DNA of 64,000 nucleotides from assembly GCF_000263855.1 (NCBI RefSeq), contig NZ_AJWX01000031.1:1-64000 (forward strand), read 5' to 3'. Shown here one piece after another: positions 31,633 through 42,367 of the stretch. Position 1 is the first letter of the stretch; every line of letters starts with the position of its first letter. Position numbers and translations under genes: made by a program. Source of the DNA: Pseudomonas sp. M47T1. Lineage in GTDB: Bacteria > Pseudomonadota > Gammaproteobacteria > Pseudomonadales > Pseudomonadaceae. The notes under the pieces were generated by a model, which worked only from the letters and a program-made list of their open reading frames with translations, searched no databases and was not told where the DNA came from.

Positions 31633-32509
31633 GTCGGTAATATCTGTCCAGTAGGCTTGGGAGCCCGGAGCGCCAGGCGCGGGGCTTGATCCCGAAGGTA
31701 TGAAGAATTTTCTTGCACGCCAGCACCGCGTGCTGCGGCTCATCGGCGGCATCGGGCCGCGCGGCATGGGCCTGGGCGGTCGGCGCTTCGATGGCCAACT
31801 TATGCAGCGTGGCCGCCTCGCTGATGATCGCCTGGCCCAGCGCCAGCGGCGTGGTGGCCTCGTTGCCGGCGTAGTGGTAGGTACCCCACAACGGCGCGGC
31901 GCAGTCCAACTGCTTGAGCACCGAGATGATCACCCGGGCCGCATCGTCCACCGGCGTTGGATTGCCGCGACGGTCATCGGCCAGCAGGATCTCCTGCGGC
32001 TGCTCGGCACGGGTGAGGAAACGCCCCAGCACGCCGTCGATGCTGTCATCCAGCAACCAGCCAAAACGCAACAACACATGCTGCGGACACGTAGCGCGCA
32101 CGCTCTGCTCGATGCGCCACAGCGCCTGACCACGCAGGCCCAGCGGCACCGGCTCGTCTTTCTCGCTATAGGCCGTGGCCCGCGAGCCATCGAACACGCG
32201 ATAGCTGGAAGGCTGCACCAGGACGATCTGATGGTGCTGGCACAGCTCGGCCAGGCGCTCTACCGAGCGCTCTTGCTGGGCCAGCCGAGCCTCGCTGACG
32301 CTTTCGGCCTGGAACCAGTCGAAATAATAGGCAAGGTTGATCAGTGCATCGGGGCGGGTGTCATCGAGCAACTGGGTCAGGCTCGCCGCATCCCAACCGC
32401 TTTCCGGCGGGCGGGGAGCGAGGAAGCCGATGTCTTCCTCCGCCCCGAGACGAATCAGCGCTTGCCCAAGGGCATTACCGCCGCCCAACAGCATAAGGCG
32501 CATTCGCAT
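31625..32509 (-). CDS. RfbD-like sugar-nucleotide-binding SDR protein
   Basis: 294 aa from the ATG at 32509 (another ATG at 32503). N-terminal LMLLGGGNALGQALI is a Rossmann-type glycine-rich turn. DTRPDALINLAYYFDWF near 65 and VQPSSYRVFDG near 112 match dTDP-4-dehydrorhamnose reductase relatives, but the usual YxxxK is not evident: the region reads GLRGQALWRIE. Loss of the catalytic Tyr suggests that it may bind but not reduce a nucleotide sugar, or use other residues. Overlaps the epimerase start. Confidence 0.75.
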   Translation of the reverse strand: MRMRLMLLGGGNALGQALIRLGAEEDIGFLAPRPPESGWDAASLTQLLDDTRPDALINLAYYFDWFQAESVSEARLAQQERSVERLAELCQHHQIVLVQPSSYRVFDGSRATAYSEKDEPVPLGLRGQALWRIEQSVRATCPQHVLLRFGWLLDDSIDGVLGRFLTRAEQPQEILLADDRRGNPTPVDDAARVIISVLKQLDCAAPLWGTYHYAGNEATTPLALGQAIISEAATLHKLAIEAPTAQAHAARPDAADEPQHAVLACKKILHTFGIKPRAWRSGLPSLLDRYYRHG

Positions 32510-32964
32510 AGAGTCAGCAGTTCCGGTCCGGTTAAGTCTGTGAGCCATGGATCCACTGCGGCCAGGGCCACGTGGCGATCGGTCAAGAGGCTTATGTTAT
32601 TGCATTTTGCGGGTTTGTGCTGCGGGGATCAATCGGCAGAGGCTGGGCTTGGTATGCGTGGGCCGGGCATGACGGTCGGGCACGCGCTATTCGGCCGCCA
32701 TTTTCAGAGTTGCCGACACCGTGCTTTTCAAACCCGCTGTGCAACACAACCTTACAGTTATTCCAGGTCCCCGTTTATTGAACTTTGCACGCCCCTGCAA
32801 TATTTTCAAAACTCAAAAATGGCATCACAAAACCAACAAAAGCTAGCCAAGTGGCACTGTATGTGTAGCAGCATAAGAGATGGCTTCATCCGGTTTCCAG
32901 CCAACAAAACCGGGCGTTCGAGGCCAGTCGCGTCTCATCTTTGCCTTCTGAAGAAGGCACTCCC
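32510..32964. other. AT-rich non-coding gap
   Basis: About 450 bases without a supportable gene. From about 32720 to 32890 the sequence is clearly richer in A and T than the neighbouring genes, with runs such as CAATATTTTCAAAACTCAAA. It separates the SDR pair from the TSUP permease and would hold both of their promoters. No repeat boundaries, tRNA or integrase remnant were seen. It may mark a strain-variable junction. Confidence 0.5.
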
Positions 32965-33789
32965 ATGCTGGAAATAGAATTAGGTCTAATCCTTACCATG
33001 GCTGCAGTCGCGCTGGCTGCCGGTTTTCTGGATGCCATTGCCGGAGGCGGTGGTCTGATCACGCTACCTGCCCTGCTGGTGGCAGGCATCGAGCCAGTGG
33101 CCGCCCTTGCCACCAACAAGCTGCAAGCCTCCTGCGCCAGCGTGTCGGCAACGGTCAGCTTCGCTCGCAAGGGGCTATTTCCATGGCGCAGTTCGCTGCC
33201 CATGGCGGGCATGTCGTTTATTGCTGGCGGCGCGGGTGCCCTTGCCGCCGGGTTGCTTCCCAGCGGCACGTTGGAAAAGGTGATTCCCCCGCTGCTGATA
33301 GCGGTGGCCGTTTACTTCGCGCTTGTGCGAACGCCAGGCAACGCCGAGCGCGCGCCCAGGTGCAATGCGTGGCTATTCGGTGCGCTGGCTGTGCCGCTGA
33401 TTGGCTTCTACGATGGCCTGTTCGGGCCGGGCACAGGTTCGTTTTTCCTGGTGGCCTTCGTGGTGCTCCTGGGCCAGGGCCTGATGCGGGCGCTGTCGAG
33501 TAGCAAACTGATGAACGCATCGTGCAATGTCGGCTCGTTGCTGGTGTTTTCGATGACGGGCAAGATCGTCTGGCCTCTTGCGCTGGCCATGGCCATTGGC
33601 GCCTTGATCGGCGCCCAGTTGGGAGCACGTTGCGCGATGCGCTTCGGCCCCGGCCTTGTGCGCCCGCTGTTGGTTACCGTATGCGTGGCCATGGCCGCGA
33701 AGCTATTGTTCTTTGCGACCCCGCCCCCTGCCACCCTCCCACCGCTTACGGACAGCAATCGGGTCTCGATAACAGCTCTTTCATCTTGA
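32965..33789 (+). CDS. TSUP-family (TauE/SafE) membrane permease
   Basis: 274 aa from the ATG at 32965 preceded by GAAGAAGG; a TTG 24 bases upstream is less likely. About eight hydrophobic segments. Two TSUP repeats are recognisable: GFLDAIAGGGGLITLPALL near residues 19-37 with NKLQASCASVSATVSF following, and GFYDGLFGPGTGSFF near 147 with SSKLMNASCNVGSL following. TSUP proteins export or import small sulfur- or carbon-containing anions such as sulfoacetate or sulfite. No metabolic genes adjoin it, so the substrate is unknown. Confidence 0.9.
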   Translation: MLEIELGLILTMAAVALAAGFLDAIAGGGGLITLPALLVAGIEPVAALATNKLQASCASVSATVSFARKGLFPWRSSLPMAGMSFIAGGAGALAAGLLPSGTLEKVIPPLLIAVAVYFALVRTPGNAERAPRCNAWLFGALAVPLIGFYDGLFGPGTGSFFLVAFVVLLGQGLMRALSSSKLMNASCNVGSLLVFSMTGKIVWPLALAMAIGALIGAQLGARCAMRFGPGLVRPLLVTVCVAMAAKLLFFATPPPATLPPLTDSNRVSITALSS

Positions 33790-33815
33790 AAACCGATACG
33801 GGGGTTACCATCCCG

Positions 33816-33850
33816 ACGGCCTCTGCTCGCCTGTCTGAAGCAGAGGCCGT
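33816..33850 (+). terminator. 12-bp perfect hairpin between the TSUP and YbhB-like genes
   Basis: ACGGCCTCTGCT (33816-33827) pairs perfectly with AGCAGAGGCCGT (33839-33850) across an 11-base loop, followed by TATT. It starts 27 bases after the TSUP stop and ends only about 20 bases before the next start codon. It could be a terminator or a leader structure for the downstream gene. The U-tract is poor. Confidence 0.5.
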
Positions 33851-33869
33851 TATTGGGATGGACCTGTTA

Positions 33870-34424
33870 ATGAAAGTGCGTCACCTGATTACCACCTGCA
33901 CCGCCGCCCTGCTCCTGGCCACTACCCAGATGGCCAGTGCCACCACCCTGAAAGTCAGTACCGACGCCTTCACCGAAGGTGGCAAGGTCAACGTCAGCGC
34001 GGCCGATACCCCTGCCGAGTGCGGAACCGGCAAGCGGCACAACCCACAGGTGTCCTGGAGCAATTTGCCTGCGAATACGCAGTCGATGGCGGTTCTGATC
34101 CTGGACGTAGACGGTCATAACGGTCTGGGGGTCAGCCACTGGGTGACCTACAACATTCCTGCGCACCGTGGCGGGATCAAGGAAGGCGAGGCGCTGGTCA
34201 GCGTGCCGGGTATCACGGTGGGCAAGAATATTGCCGGCACTGCCGATTTCCGTGGGTTCTGCCCGGCGCCGGGGGATCAGCCGCATCACTACGTGCTGAC
34301 CGTGATTGCCACGGACCTCAAGCCCGGGGCGTTGCCTGAGGGTCTGACCCGTGAAGAGTTAATGGCACGCCTGAGTGGTCATGCCCTGGCCGGGCGTAAT
34401 GTGGTGGGCCTTTACGGCCACTGA
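33870..34424 (+). CDS. YbhB/YbcL-type PEBP (Raf-kinase-inhibitor-like) secreted protein
   Basis: 184 aa from the ATG at 33870 (alternative ATG at 33858). Signal peptide KVRHLITTCTAALLLATTQMASA. The PEBP fold is shown by NPQVSWSNLPANTQSMAVLILDVD near residue 52, GVSHWVTYNIPA near 90 and FRGFCPAPGDQPHHYVLTVIATD near 131-153. Bacterial PEBP proteins are periplasmic or cytoplasmic small-molecule or lipid binders of unclear role. It sits alone between a hairpin and a damaged NADAR gene. Confidence 0.88.
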   Translation: MKVRHLITTCTAALLLATTQMASATTLKVSTDAFTEGGKVNVSAADTPAECGTGKRHNPQVSWSNLPANTQSMAVLILDVDGHNGLGVSHWVTYNIPAHRGGIKEGEALVSVPGITVGKNIAGTADFRGFCPAPGDQPHHYVLTVIATDLKPGALPEGLTREELMARLSGHALAGRNVVGLYGH

Positions 34425-34478
34425 CGCGGCACGCAAGGCATAATGGCCCTCTACTTATGGACAGCCGAGGATCCCGCC

Positions 34479-35015
34479 ATGCAAGGCGTTACTGATATCG
34501 AATCACTGCTGGCCCTGATCGACACGGGCGTCACAGTTAACTACCTGATGTTCTGGGGCCACACACCTCGTAGCCCTGACGAGATTGACCGCAGTTGCCT
34601 CAGCCAGTGGTATCCCTCGCCATTCGAGGTGGATGGCGTTCGCTACGCCACGGCCGAGCATTACATGATGGCGGCGACGGCCAGGCTGTTTGGTGACCTG
34701 GCTATGGTGCCGCGCATACTCGACGCCTCCACACCGGCCCAGGCCAAACGCCTGGGGCGCGAGGTACAGGGCTAGGACGAGGCCATCTGGCTGGCCGAGC
34801 GGTTCGATATCGTGGTCAGGGGTAACCTTGCCAAGTTCCAGCAGAATTCGGCGTGTGGGGCATTCCTGGCGGGCACCGCTTACCAAGTGCTGGTCGAGGC
34901 CAGCCCGGTGGATCGGATATGGGGTATTGGCCTTGCGGCGGACGACCCGGCGGCCCTCATGCCTGCACAATGGCAAGGTCCAAACCTGTTGGGGTTCGCC
35001 TTGATGCAGGTGCGG
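34479..35015 (+). pseudogene. NADAR/YbiA-family gene interrupted by an in-frame TAG
   Basis: The start at 34479 has GAGG upstream. The frame encodes YLMFWGHTPRSPDEIDRS, FEVDGVRYATAEHYMMAATA and AKRLGREVQG, then meets TAG at 34773-34775. After the stop the same frame continues with typical NADAR sequence: DEAIWLAERFDIVVRGNLAKF, VLVEASPVDRIWGIGL and NLLGFALMQVR. One base change (Tyr or similar codon to TAG) explains the break. After residue R at 35015 the frame also runs without a stop into the ssb terminator, so the original end is lost too. NADAR proteins hydrolyse N-glycosidic bonds of damaged riboflavin intermediates or ADP-ribose. The product is probably non-functional. Confidence 0.8.
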
Positions 35016-35034
35016 TCCCACAGGGGTGCACCTA

Positions 35035-35065
35035 CAAAAAAGCCCTCGCTAGACGAGGGCTTTTT
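35035..35065 (-). terminator. Rho-independent terminator of ssb
   Basis: AAAAAAGCCCTCG followed by CTAGA and CGAGGGCTTTTT: an 8- to 12-bp stem with T/A tracts on both sides, 25 bases past the ssb stop on the minus strand. It can work in both directions. Confidence 0.9.
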
Positions 35066-35089
35066 GGCTGATGCTCGATCAGGCAGCGA

Positions 35090-35608
35090 TCAGAACGGGA
35101 TATCGTCGTCGAAGCTGTCGAAATCCGGAGCCGGTTGCGGTGCGGCCTGCTGTGGCGCTGGGCGCGACTGCTGCTGTGGCGCGGACTGCTGAGGGCGTGG
35201 TGCCTGCTGACGCGGTGCCGACTGCTGGTAGTTGTTGCCACCCTGGCCTTGGTCGCCCTGTTGTGGACGGCCGCCCAGCAGTTGCATGGTGCCCTGCATG
35301 TCGACGACGATTTCAGTGGTGTAGCGCTTGATGCCGTCTTTTTCCCACTCGCGGGTCTGCAGCTTGCCTTCGATGTACACCTGCGAACCCTTGCGCAGGT
35401 ATTCACCGGCGATTTCGGCAACCTTGCCGAACATCGAAACGCGGTGCCACTCGGTGCGCTCGACCTTCTGGCCGCTCTGCTTGTCGGTCCATTGTTCGCT
35501 GGTCGCCAAGCTCAGGTTGGTGACAGCGTTGCCGTTGGGCAGGTAGCGCACTTCAGGATCCTGACCGCAAGTACCGACCAAAATGACTTTGTTAACCCCA
35601 CGGGCCAT
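35090..35608 (-). CDS. ssb: Single-stranded DNA-binding protein
   Basis: 172 aa. The N-terminal OB fold (ARGVNKVILVGTCGQDPEVRY at the start, TEWHRVSMFGKVAEIAGEYL near 53) binds single-stranded DNA as a tetramer. Next comes a Gln/Pro/Ala-rich linker, and the acidic tail DFDSFDDDIPF is the docking site for replication and repair proteins. Next to uvrA and an MFS gene, as in P. aeruginosa. Full length. Confidence 0.97.
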   Translation of the reverse strand: MARGVNKVILVGTCGQDPEVRYLPNGNAVTNLSLATSEQWTDKQSGQKVERTEWHRVSMFGKVAEIAGEYLRKGSQVYIEGKLQTREWEKDGIKRYTTEIVVDMQGTMQLLGGRPQQGDQGQGGNNYQQSAPRQQAPRPQQSAPQQQSRPAPQQAAPQPAPDFDSFDDDIPF

Positions 35609-35617
35609 AACGTTCTC

Positions 35618-37012
35618 CTAGGCTTGGCACGTCTCTGGGGCCGGGTTTACCAGGCGCTCCAGGGATGCACGATCCAAAATTTCTGTATCCAATTTGATAT
35701 AGATGGCGGCTTCTTCTGCCACCACCACTGCATCTGTTACACCCGGTACGGCCTTGAGGCGCTCGGTCAGGCCCGCTTCGCGTATCGCCTCGGGCGACAA
35801 CGGCAAGCGCAGGCTAGTCACATACGGAGGTTCGCGCATAGTAACAGCTATGGCCAACCAAATCGCCAACAGCCCGGCGCAGCCGATGAATACCACATTC
35901 AGCCCGCCATGCTGGAAAAACCAGCCGCCGAGAATACCGCCCAGCGCCGCGCCCAGGAACTGGCTGGTGGAGTACACGCCCATGGCCGTGCCCTTGCCAC
36001 CAGCCGGCGAAACCTTGCTGATCAATGACGGCAAGGAGGCTTCCAGCAGGTTGAACGCGGTGAAGAACACCACGATACCAATCACCAGTTCCGTCAGCGT
36101 GTGGCCAAACTCCCAGAAAAACAGCTCGGTGAGCATCAGGGTGGCAACCGCGCCAACGAGGACGCGTTTCATCTTGCGCTTTTTTTCACCATAAATGATG
36201 AACGGAATCATCCCGAAAAACGATATGAGCAAGGCGGTCAGATACACCCACCAGTGCTGCTCTTTCGGCAGGCCGGCGCGGTCCACCAGGGCCAGCGGCA
36301 ATGCCACGAAGCTGGCCATCAGGATAGCGTGCAGCACGAAGATACCGGCGTCCAGGCGCAGCAGGTCAGGGTGCTTGAGCGTAGGAATCAACGCCTGGCG
36401 AGCCACGCCCGATTCACGATGGGTGAAATGGCTGGAGGCCTTGGGCACCACGAAGGCGACCAGCGCGATGCCGACCAACGCCATGACTGCGGTCACCACG
36501 AACAACCCGGAAAGGCCGAATGTACGCGTCACCAGCGGCCCTACCACCATGGCCACGGCAAACGACACACCGATGCTCATGCCGATGGTGGCCATTGCCT
36601 TGGTGCGATGCTGTTCGCGGGTCAGGTCCGACAGCAGGGCCATGACCGCCGCGGAAATTGCTCCGGCGCCTTGCAGCACACGGCCGGCGATCACGCCCCA
36701 GATGGAGTCGGCATGGGCTGCCAGCAGGCTGCCGAGGGCAAAGATCACCAAGCCGATGTAGATCACCGGGCGGCGGCCAATGCGATCGGAAATGATACCG
36801 AACGGAATTTGCAGGAACGCCTGGGTCAGGCCATACGCACCGATGGCAAAGCCAATCAGCGCGGGGCTGGCACCGGCCAGGTCCATGCCGTAGGTCGCCA
36901 GTACCGGCAACACCATGAACATGCCCAGCATGCGGAAGGCGAACACCAAGGCCAAGCCGCCAGCCGCGCGGGTCTCGCTGCCACTCATGCGTTCGCTGTG
37001 GAGATCGTGCAT
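35618..37012 (-). CDS. YajR-type MFS transporter with cytosolic C-terminal domain
   Basis: 464 aa. Twelve hydrophobic segments with MFS motif A as SDRIGRRP near residue 79. After the last helix (about residue 390) an 70-residue soluble domain follows, with a beta-alpha-beta look (VPGVTDAVVVAEEAAIYIKLDTEILDRASLERLV), as in E. coli YajR. It is probably a proton-driven exporter of unknown substrate. It lies 9 bases upstream of ssb and is divergent from uvrA. Confidence 0.88.
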   Translation of the reverse strand: MHDLHSERMSGSETRAAGGLALVFAFRMLGMFMVLPVLATYGMDLAGASPALIGFAIGAYGLTQAFLQIPFGIISDRIGRRPVIYIGLVIFALGSLLAAHADSIWGVIAGRVLQGAGAISAAVMALLSDLTREQHRTKAMATIGMSIGVSFAVAMVVGPLVTRTFGLSGLFVVTAVMALVGIALVAFVVPKASSHFTHRESGVARQALIPTLKHPDLLRLDAGIFVLHAILMASFVALPLALVDRAGLPKEQHWWVYLTALLISFFGMIPFIIYGEKKRKMKRVLVGAVATLMLTELFFWEFGHTLTELVIGIVVFFTAFNLLEASLPSLISKVSPAGGKGTAMGVYSTSQFLGAALGGILGGWFFQHGGLNVVFIGCAGLLAIWLAIAVTMREPPYVTSLRLPLSPEAIREAGLTERLKAVPGVTDAVVVAEEAAIYIKLDTEILDRASLERLVNPAPETCQA

Positions 37013-37093
37013 GGAAAAACCTCATGTGAACCGGCGGCGATTCTACCAGTCCCAACGATAGAGGGGGTATATGGCGACGCTTTGCCGCGCAGT

Positions 37094-37107
37094 TGTCATG
37101 TATGACA
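37094..37107. promoter_or_regulatory. Perfect palindrome in the MFS-uvrA divergent region
   Basis: TGTCAT-GT-ATGACA, 6-bp arms, lies about 80 bases from both start codons. Possible operator for an unidentified regulator; nothing more can be said from the sequence. Confidence 0.3.
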
Positions 37108-37124
37108 TGGGTGTAATGTTCCGA

Positions 37125-37144
37125 TAGTGTGCATCCATCCAGTA
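37125..37144 (+). promoter_or_regulatory. Degenerate LexA-like box upstream of uvrA
   Basis: TAGTGTGCATCCATCCAGTA keeps the spacing and outer bases of the LexA consensus but has GTG in place of CTG on one side (GTG-N10-CAG, 37127-37142). It lies 46 bases before the uvrA start. uvrA is a usual SOS gene, so weak LexA control is plausible. Confidence 0.4.
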
Positions 37145-37190
37145 TTTGGCCTTATACTCCTGTGTTTACGCCCGCCGTGCGAGGCCACTC

Positions 37191-40025
<2,835 letters not shown>

Positions 40026-40066
40026 TACACCGCGTGGCAAGACGCAGCCTGGCGGTTGTCGCTACG

Positions 40067-40104
40067 AAAAAGCCCCGGCATCGTGAGATGCCGGGGCTTT
40101 TTTT
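40067..40104. terminator. Bidirectional terminator between uvrA and the ferritin gene
   Basis: AAAAAGCCCCGGCA and TGCCGGGGCTTTTTTT form a 12- to 15-bp stem with an 8-base loop and A/T tracts on both sides, serving convergent uvrA and the ferritin gene. Confidence 0.95.
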
Positions 40105-40116
40105 GTGCTGCCAGTC

Positions 40117-40581
40117 TTAGAACTGCGACTGCAGGTAGTTCTGCAAGCCGATGGACTTGATCAGGCCCAACTGTTTTTCCAGCCAGTAGGTGTGATCTTC
40201 TTCGGTATCGGAAAGCTGTACGCGCAAAATGTCGCGGGTCACGTAGTCCTTGTGCTGCTCGCACAGGGCGATGCCCTTGCACAGCGCGGCGCGGACTTTG
40301 TATTCCAGACGCAGGTCGGCTTCGAACATGCTCGGTACGTCAGTGCCGATGTCCAGATCATCCGGGCGCATGCGCGGAGTACCTTCGAGCATCAGGATGC
40401 GGCGCATCAGGGCGTCGGCATGACCTGCTTCTTCTTCCATCTCGTGGTTGATGCGCTCGTAAAGCTTGCTGAAACCCCAGTCCTCGTACATCCGCGAGTG
40501 GATGAAATACTGATCACGTGCGGCCAACTCGCCGGTCAGCAGCGTGTTCAGATAATCGATTACGTCCGGGTGCCCTTGCAT
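40117..40581 (-). CDS. ftnA: Bacterioferritin-family ferritin lacking the haem-ligand Met52 (FtnA-like)
   Basis: 154 aa from the ATG at 40581, preceded by AGGAGA. Stores iron as a 24-mer. Ferroxidase ligands are in register: E18, E51, H54, E93/94, E127, H130. Position 52, the Met that binds haem in true bacterioferritins, is Ala here (E51-A52-G53-H54), so this subunit should not bind haem by the normal mode. In P. aeruginosa the equivalent gene next to katA encodes a haem-free ferritin, FtnA, formerly called BfrA. It may supply iron for catalase haem. Separated from kat by a terminator. Confidence 0.9.
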   Translation of the reverse strand: MQGHPDVIDYLNTLLTGELAARDQYFIHSRMYEDWGFSKLYERINHEMEEEAGHADALMRRILMLEGTPRMRPDDLDIGTDVPSMFEADLRLEYKVRAALCKGIALCEQHKDYVTRDILRVQLSDTEEDHTYWLEKQLGLIKSIGLQNYLQSQF

Positions 40582-40694
40582 CGCCCTACATCTCCTTGCT
40601 TGAAAGTAGATAGTTTGACCCACGGCGGCCGTAACGTCACGGCCATTGGGGCAAAAAATCGCAAAAAAGCAGAGAAAAGTAGATGATTGGCAGC

Positions 40695-40720
40695 GAAAAA
40701 CCGCCCAAATGAGGGCGGTT
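40695..40720 (-). terminator. Rho-independent terminator of the catalase gene
   Basis: AACCGCCC (40699-40706) and GGGCGGTT (40713-40720) form an 8-bp stem with a 6-base loop. The minus strand continues with TTTTTCG. It is located 18 bases after the kat stop. Confidence 0.85.
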
Positions 40721-40737
40721 CTCCTTAGCATTTCGAC

Positions 40738-42186
40738 TTAGCCGCGTTTTGCCTCCAACGCACGCGCAATGCCTTCACCGTAGGCCGGGTCAGCCTGGTA
40801 GAAGTACGGCAACTGGCGCTCGATCACATCGCCGGAAACGCTACTCATTGCATTGGCGATGTTGTCGATCAGCAGGGCCTTCTGCGCCTCGTTCATCAAA
40901 CGGAACAGTGCACCCGCCTGGCTGAAGTAGTCACCGTCCGTGCGATGGTCGTAGCGGTCCGCCGCGCCGTTCAAGGCCAAGGGCGGTTCTGCGTACTGCG
41001 GCGCCTGCTTGGGCGCATCAGCGTAGCTGTTGGGCTCGTAATTGGGCGCCGCACCGCCATTGGCGCCAAAGGCCATGGAGCCATCACGCTGGTACGAATT
41101 CACGGGGCTGCGCGGGGCATTGACCGGCAGTTGCTGATGGTTGGTGCCCACACGGTAGCGGTGCGCATCGGCGTAGGCGAATACGCGCCCTTGCAGCATA
41201 CGGTCAGGCGACAGCCCTACACCCGGCACCATGTTGCTGGGGCCAAATGCAGCCTGCTCCACCTCGGCAAAGTAGTTCTGCGGGTTGCGGTTGAGCTCCA
41301 GGGTGCCGATTTCAATCAGCGGGAACTCTTTCTGCGACCAAGTCTTCGTAACGTCGAACGGGTTCTCCCGGTGGCTGTTGGCCTGAGCCTCGCTCATCAC
41401 CTGGATGCACACGCGCCATTGCGGGAAGTCGCCGCGCTCGATGGCCTCGAACAGGTCGCGCTGAGCGTAGTCCGGGTTAGTGCCGGCAATGCGCGCGGCA
41501 TCGGCCGGAGCCAGGTTTTTGATGCCCTGGACGCTCTTGTAGTGCCACTTTACCCAGTGACGCTCACCCTTGGCGTTCACCAGGCTGTAGGTGTGGCTGC
41601 CAAAGCCGTGCATGAAGCGGTAGCCATCAGGAATACCACGATCCGAGAACAGGATGGTTACCTGATGCAGCGCCTCGGGCGAGTGCGACCAGAAATCCCA
41701 CATGGCCTGGGCGCTTTTCAGGTTGCTCTGCGGCAAGCGCTTTTGGGTGTGGATAAAGTCGGGAAACTTCAGCGGGTCACGAATGAAGAACACCGGGGTG
41801 TTGTTGCCAACGATGTCCCAGTTGCCTTCTTCGGTGTAGAACTTCAAGGCAAAACCGCGGGGGTCGCGCTCGGTGTCGGCCGAACCACGCTCGCCACCTA
41901 CCGTGGAGAAACGCAGGAAGGTGGGGGTCTGCTTGCCAACCTCGGAAAACAGCTTGGCGCAGGTCAGGTCAGTGATGTCCTTACTGACCGTGAAGGTACC
42001 GTAGGCGCCCGAACCTTTCGCGTGCACACGACGCTCCGGGATGTTTTCGCGGTTGAAGTGCGCAAGCTTTTCAATCAGGTGGAAATCGTCGAGCAGCAAT
42101 GGCCCACGAGGCCCGGCGGAACGCGAATTCTGGTTGTCGGCAACAGGCGCGCCGCTGGCAGTAGTGAGTGTCTTGCTCTGGCTCAT
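40738..42186 (-). CDS. katA: Monofunctional haem catalase (small-subunit type)
   Basis: 482 aa. Breaks hydrogen peroxide to water and oxygen in the cytoplasm. Catalytic H55 is in ERRVHAKGSGAYG, the distal Asn in IVGNNTPVFF near 128, and the haem-ligating Tyr in RVFAYADAHRYRVG near 340. Length and the C-terminal end (no flavodoxin-like extension) place it in the small-subunit clade. Adjacent ferritin suggests joint defence against peroxide and iron. An inverted repeat lies about 75 bases upstream of the start. Confidence 0.96.
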   Translation of the reverse strand: MSQSKTLTTASGAPVADNQNSRSAGPRGPLLLDDFHLIEKLAHFNRENIPERRVHAKGSGAYGTFTVSKDITDLTCAKLFSEVGKQTPTFLRFSTVGGERGSADTERDPRGFALKFYTEEGNWDIVGNNTPVFFIRDPLKFPDFIHTQKRLPQSNLKSAQAMWDFWSHSPEALHQVTILFSDRGIPDGYRFMHGFGSHTYSLVNAKGERHWVKWHYKSVQGIKNLAPADAARIAGTNPDYAQRDLFEAIERGDFPQWRVCIQVMSEAQANSHRENPFDVTKTWSQKEFPLIEIGTLELNRNPQNYFAEVEQAAFGPSNMVPGVGLSPDRMLQGRVFAYADAHRYRVGTNHQQLPVNAPRSPVNSYQRDGSMAFGANGGAAPNYEPNSYADAPKQAPQYAEPPLALNGAADRYDHRTDGDYFSQAGALFRLMNEAQKALLIDNIANAMSSVSGDVIERQLPYFYQADPAYGEGIARALEAKRG

Positions 42187-42261
42187 GGTATGTCTTCCTC
42201 TGTCAGACCTGATGGCGCCGGGCTAATCGGCTAGGTGGTCAGTATCAATTACAGAGGTGAC

Positions 42262-42282
42262 AAGATCTAATTTATAGATCTT
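42262..42282 (-). promoter_or_regulatory. Inverted repeat in the kat upstream region
   Basis: AAGATCTA / TAGATCTT, perfect 8-bp arms with a 5-base spacer, about 76 bases before the katA start. It may be an operator, for example for a peroxide-responsive regulator, but it does not match the four-part OxyR spacing cleanly. Confidence 0.4.
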
Positions 42283-42322
42283 TTGTGCTCCATAGTTTTT
42301 CGCAATCACCAAACGCCAGGTA

Positions 42323-42351
42323 TAAAAAAACCGGGCCTAAGCCCGGTTTTT
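42323..42351 (-). terminator. Terminator of the alpha ribosomal operon
   Basis: AAAAAAACCGGGC-CTAA-GCCCGGTTTTT: a GC-rich stem with T tract on the minus strand, 17 bases past the rplQ stop. The plus-strand reading also ends in T residues. Confidence 0.95.
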
Positions 42352-42367
42352 CGCACAGCTTTTCGTC

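Noticed and set aside
31700..32977. 425-codon plus-strand frame over the RfbD-like gene and AT-rich gap
   Set aside because: It is antisense to a clear SDR gene and its extension into the gap has no recognisable domain.
34773..34775. Programmed amber readthrough (for example pyrrolysine) in the NADAR gene
   Set aside because: Pseudomonads have no known pyrrolysine system, and the frame also lost its natural end; a pseudogene is the simpler reading.
37146..37190. Extended N-terminus of UvrA from an upstream ATG
   Set aside because: Family N-terminus begins at DKILIRGARTHN; a GAGG-preceded TTG fits exactly, and the extra 15 residues are not conserved.
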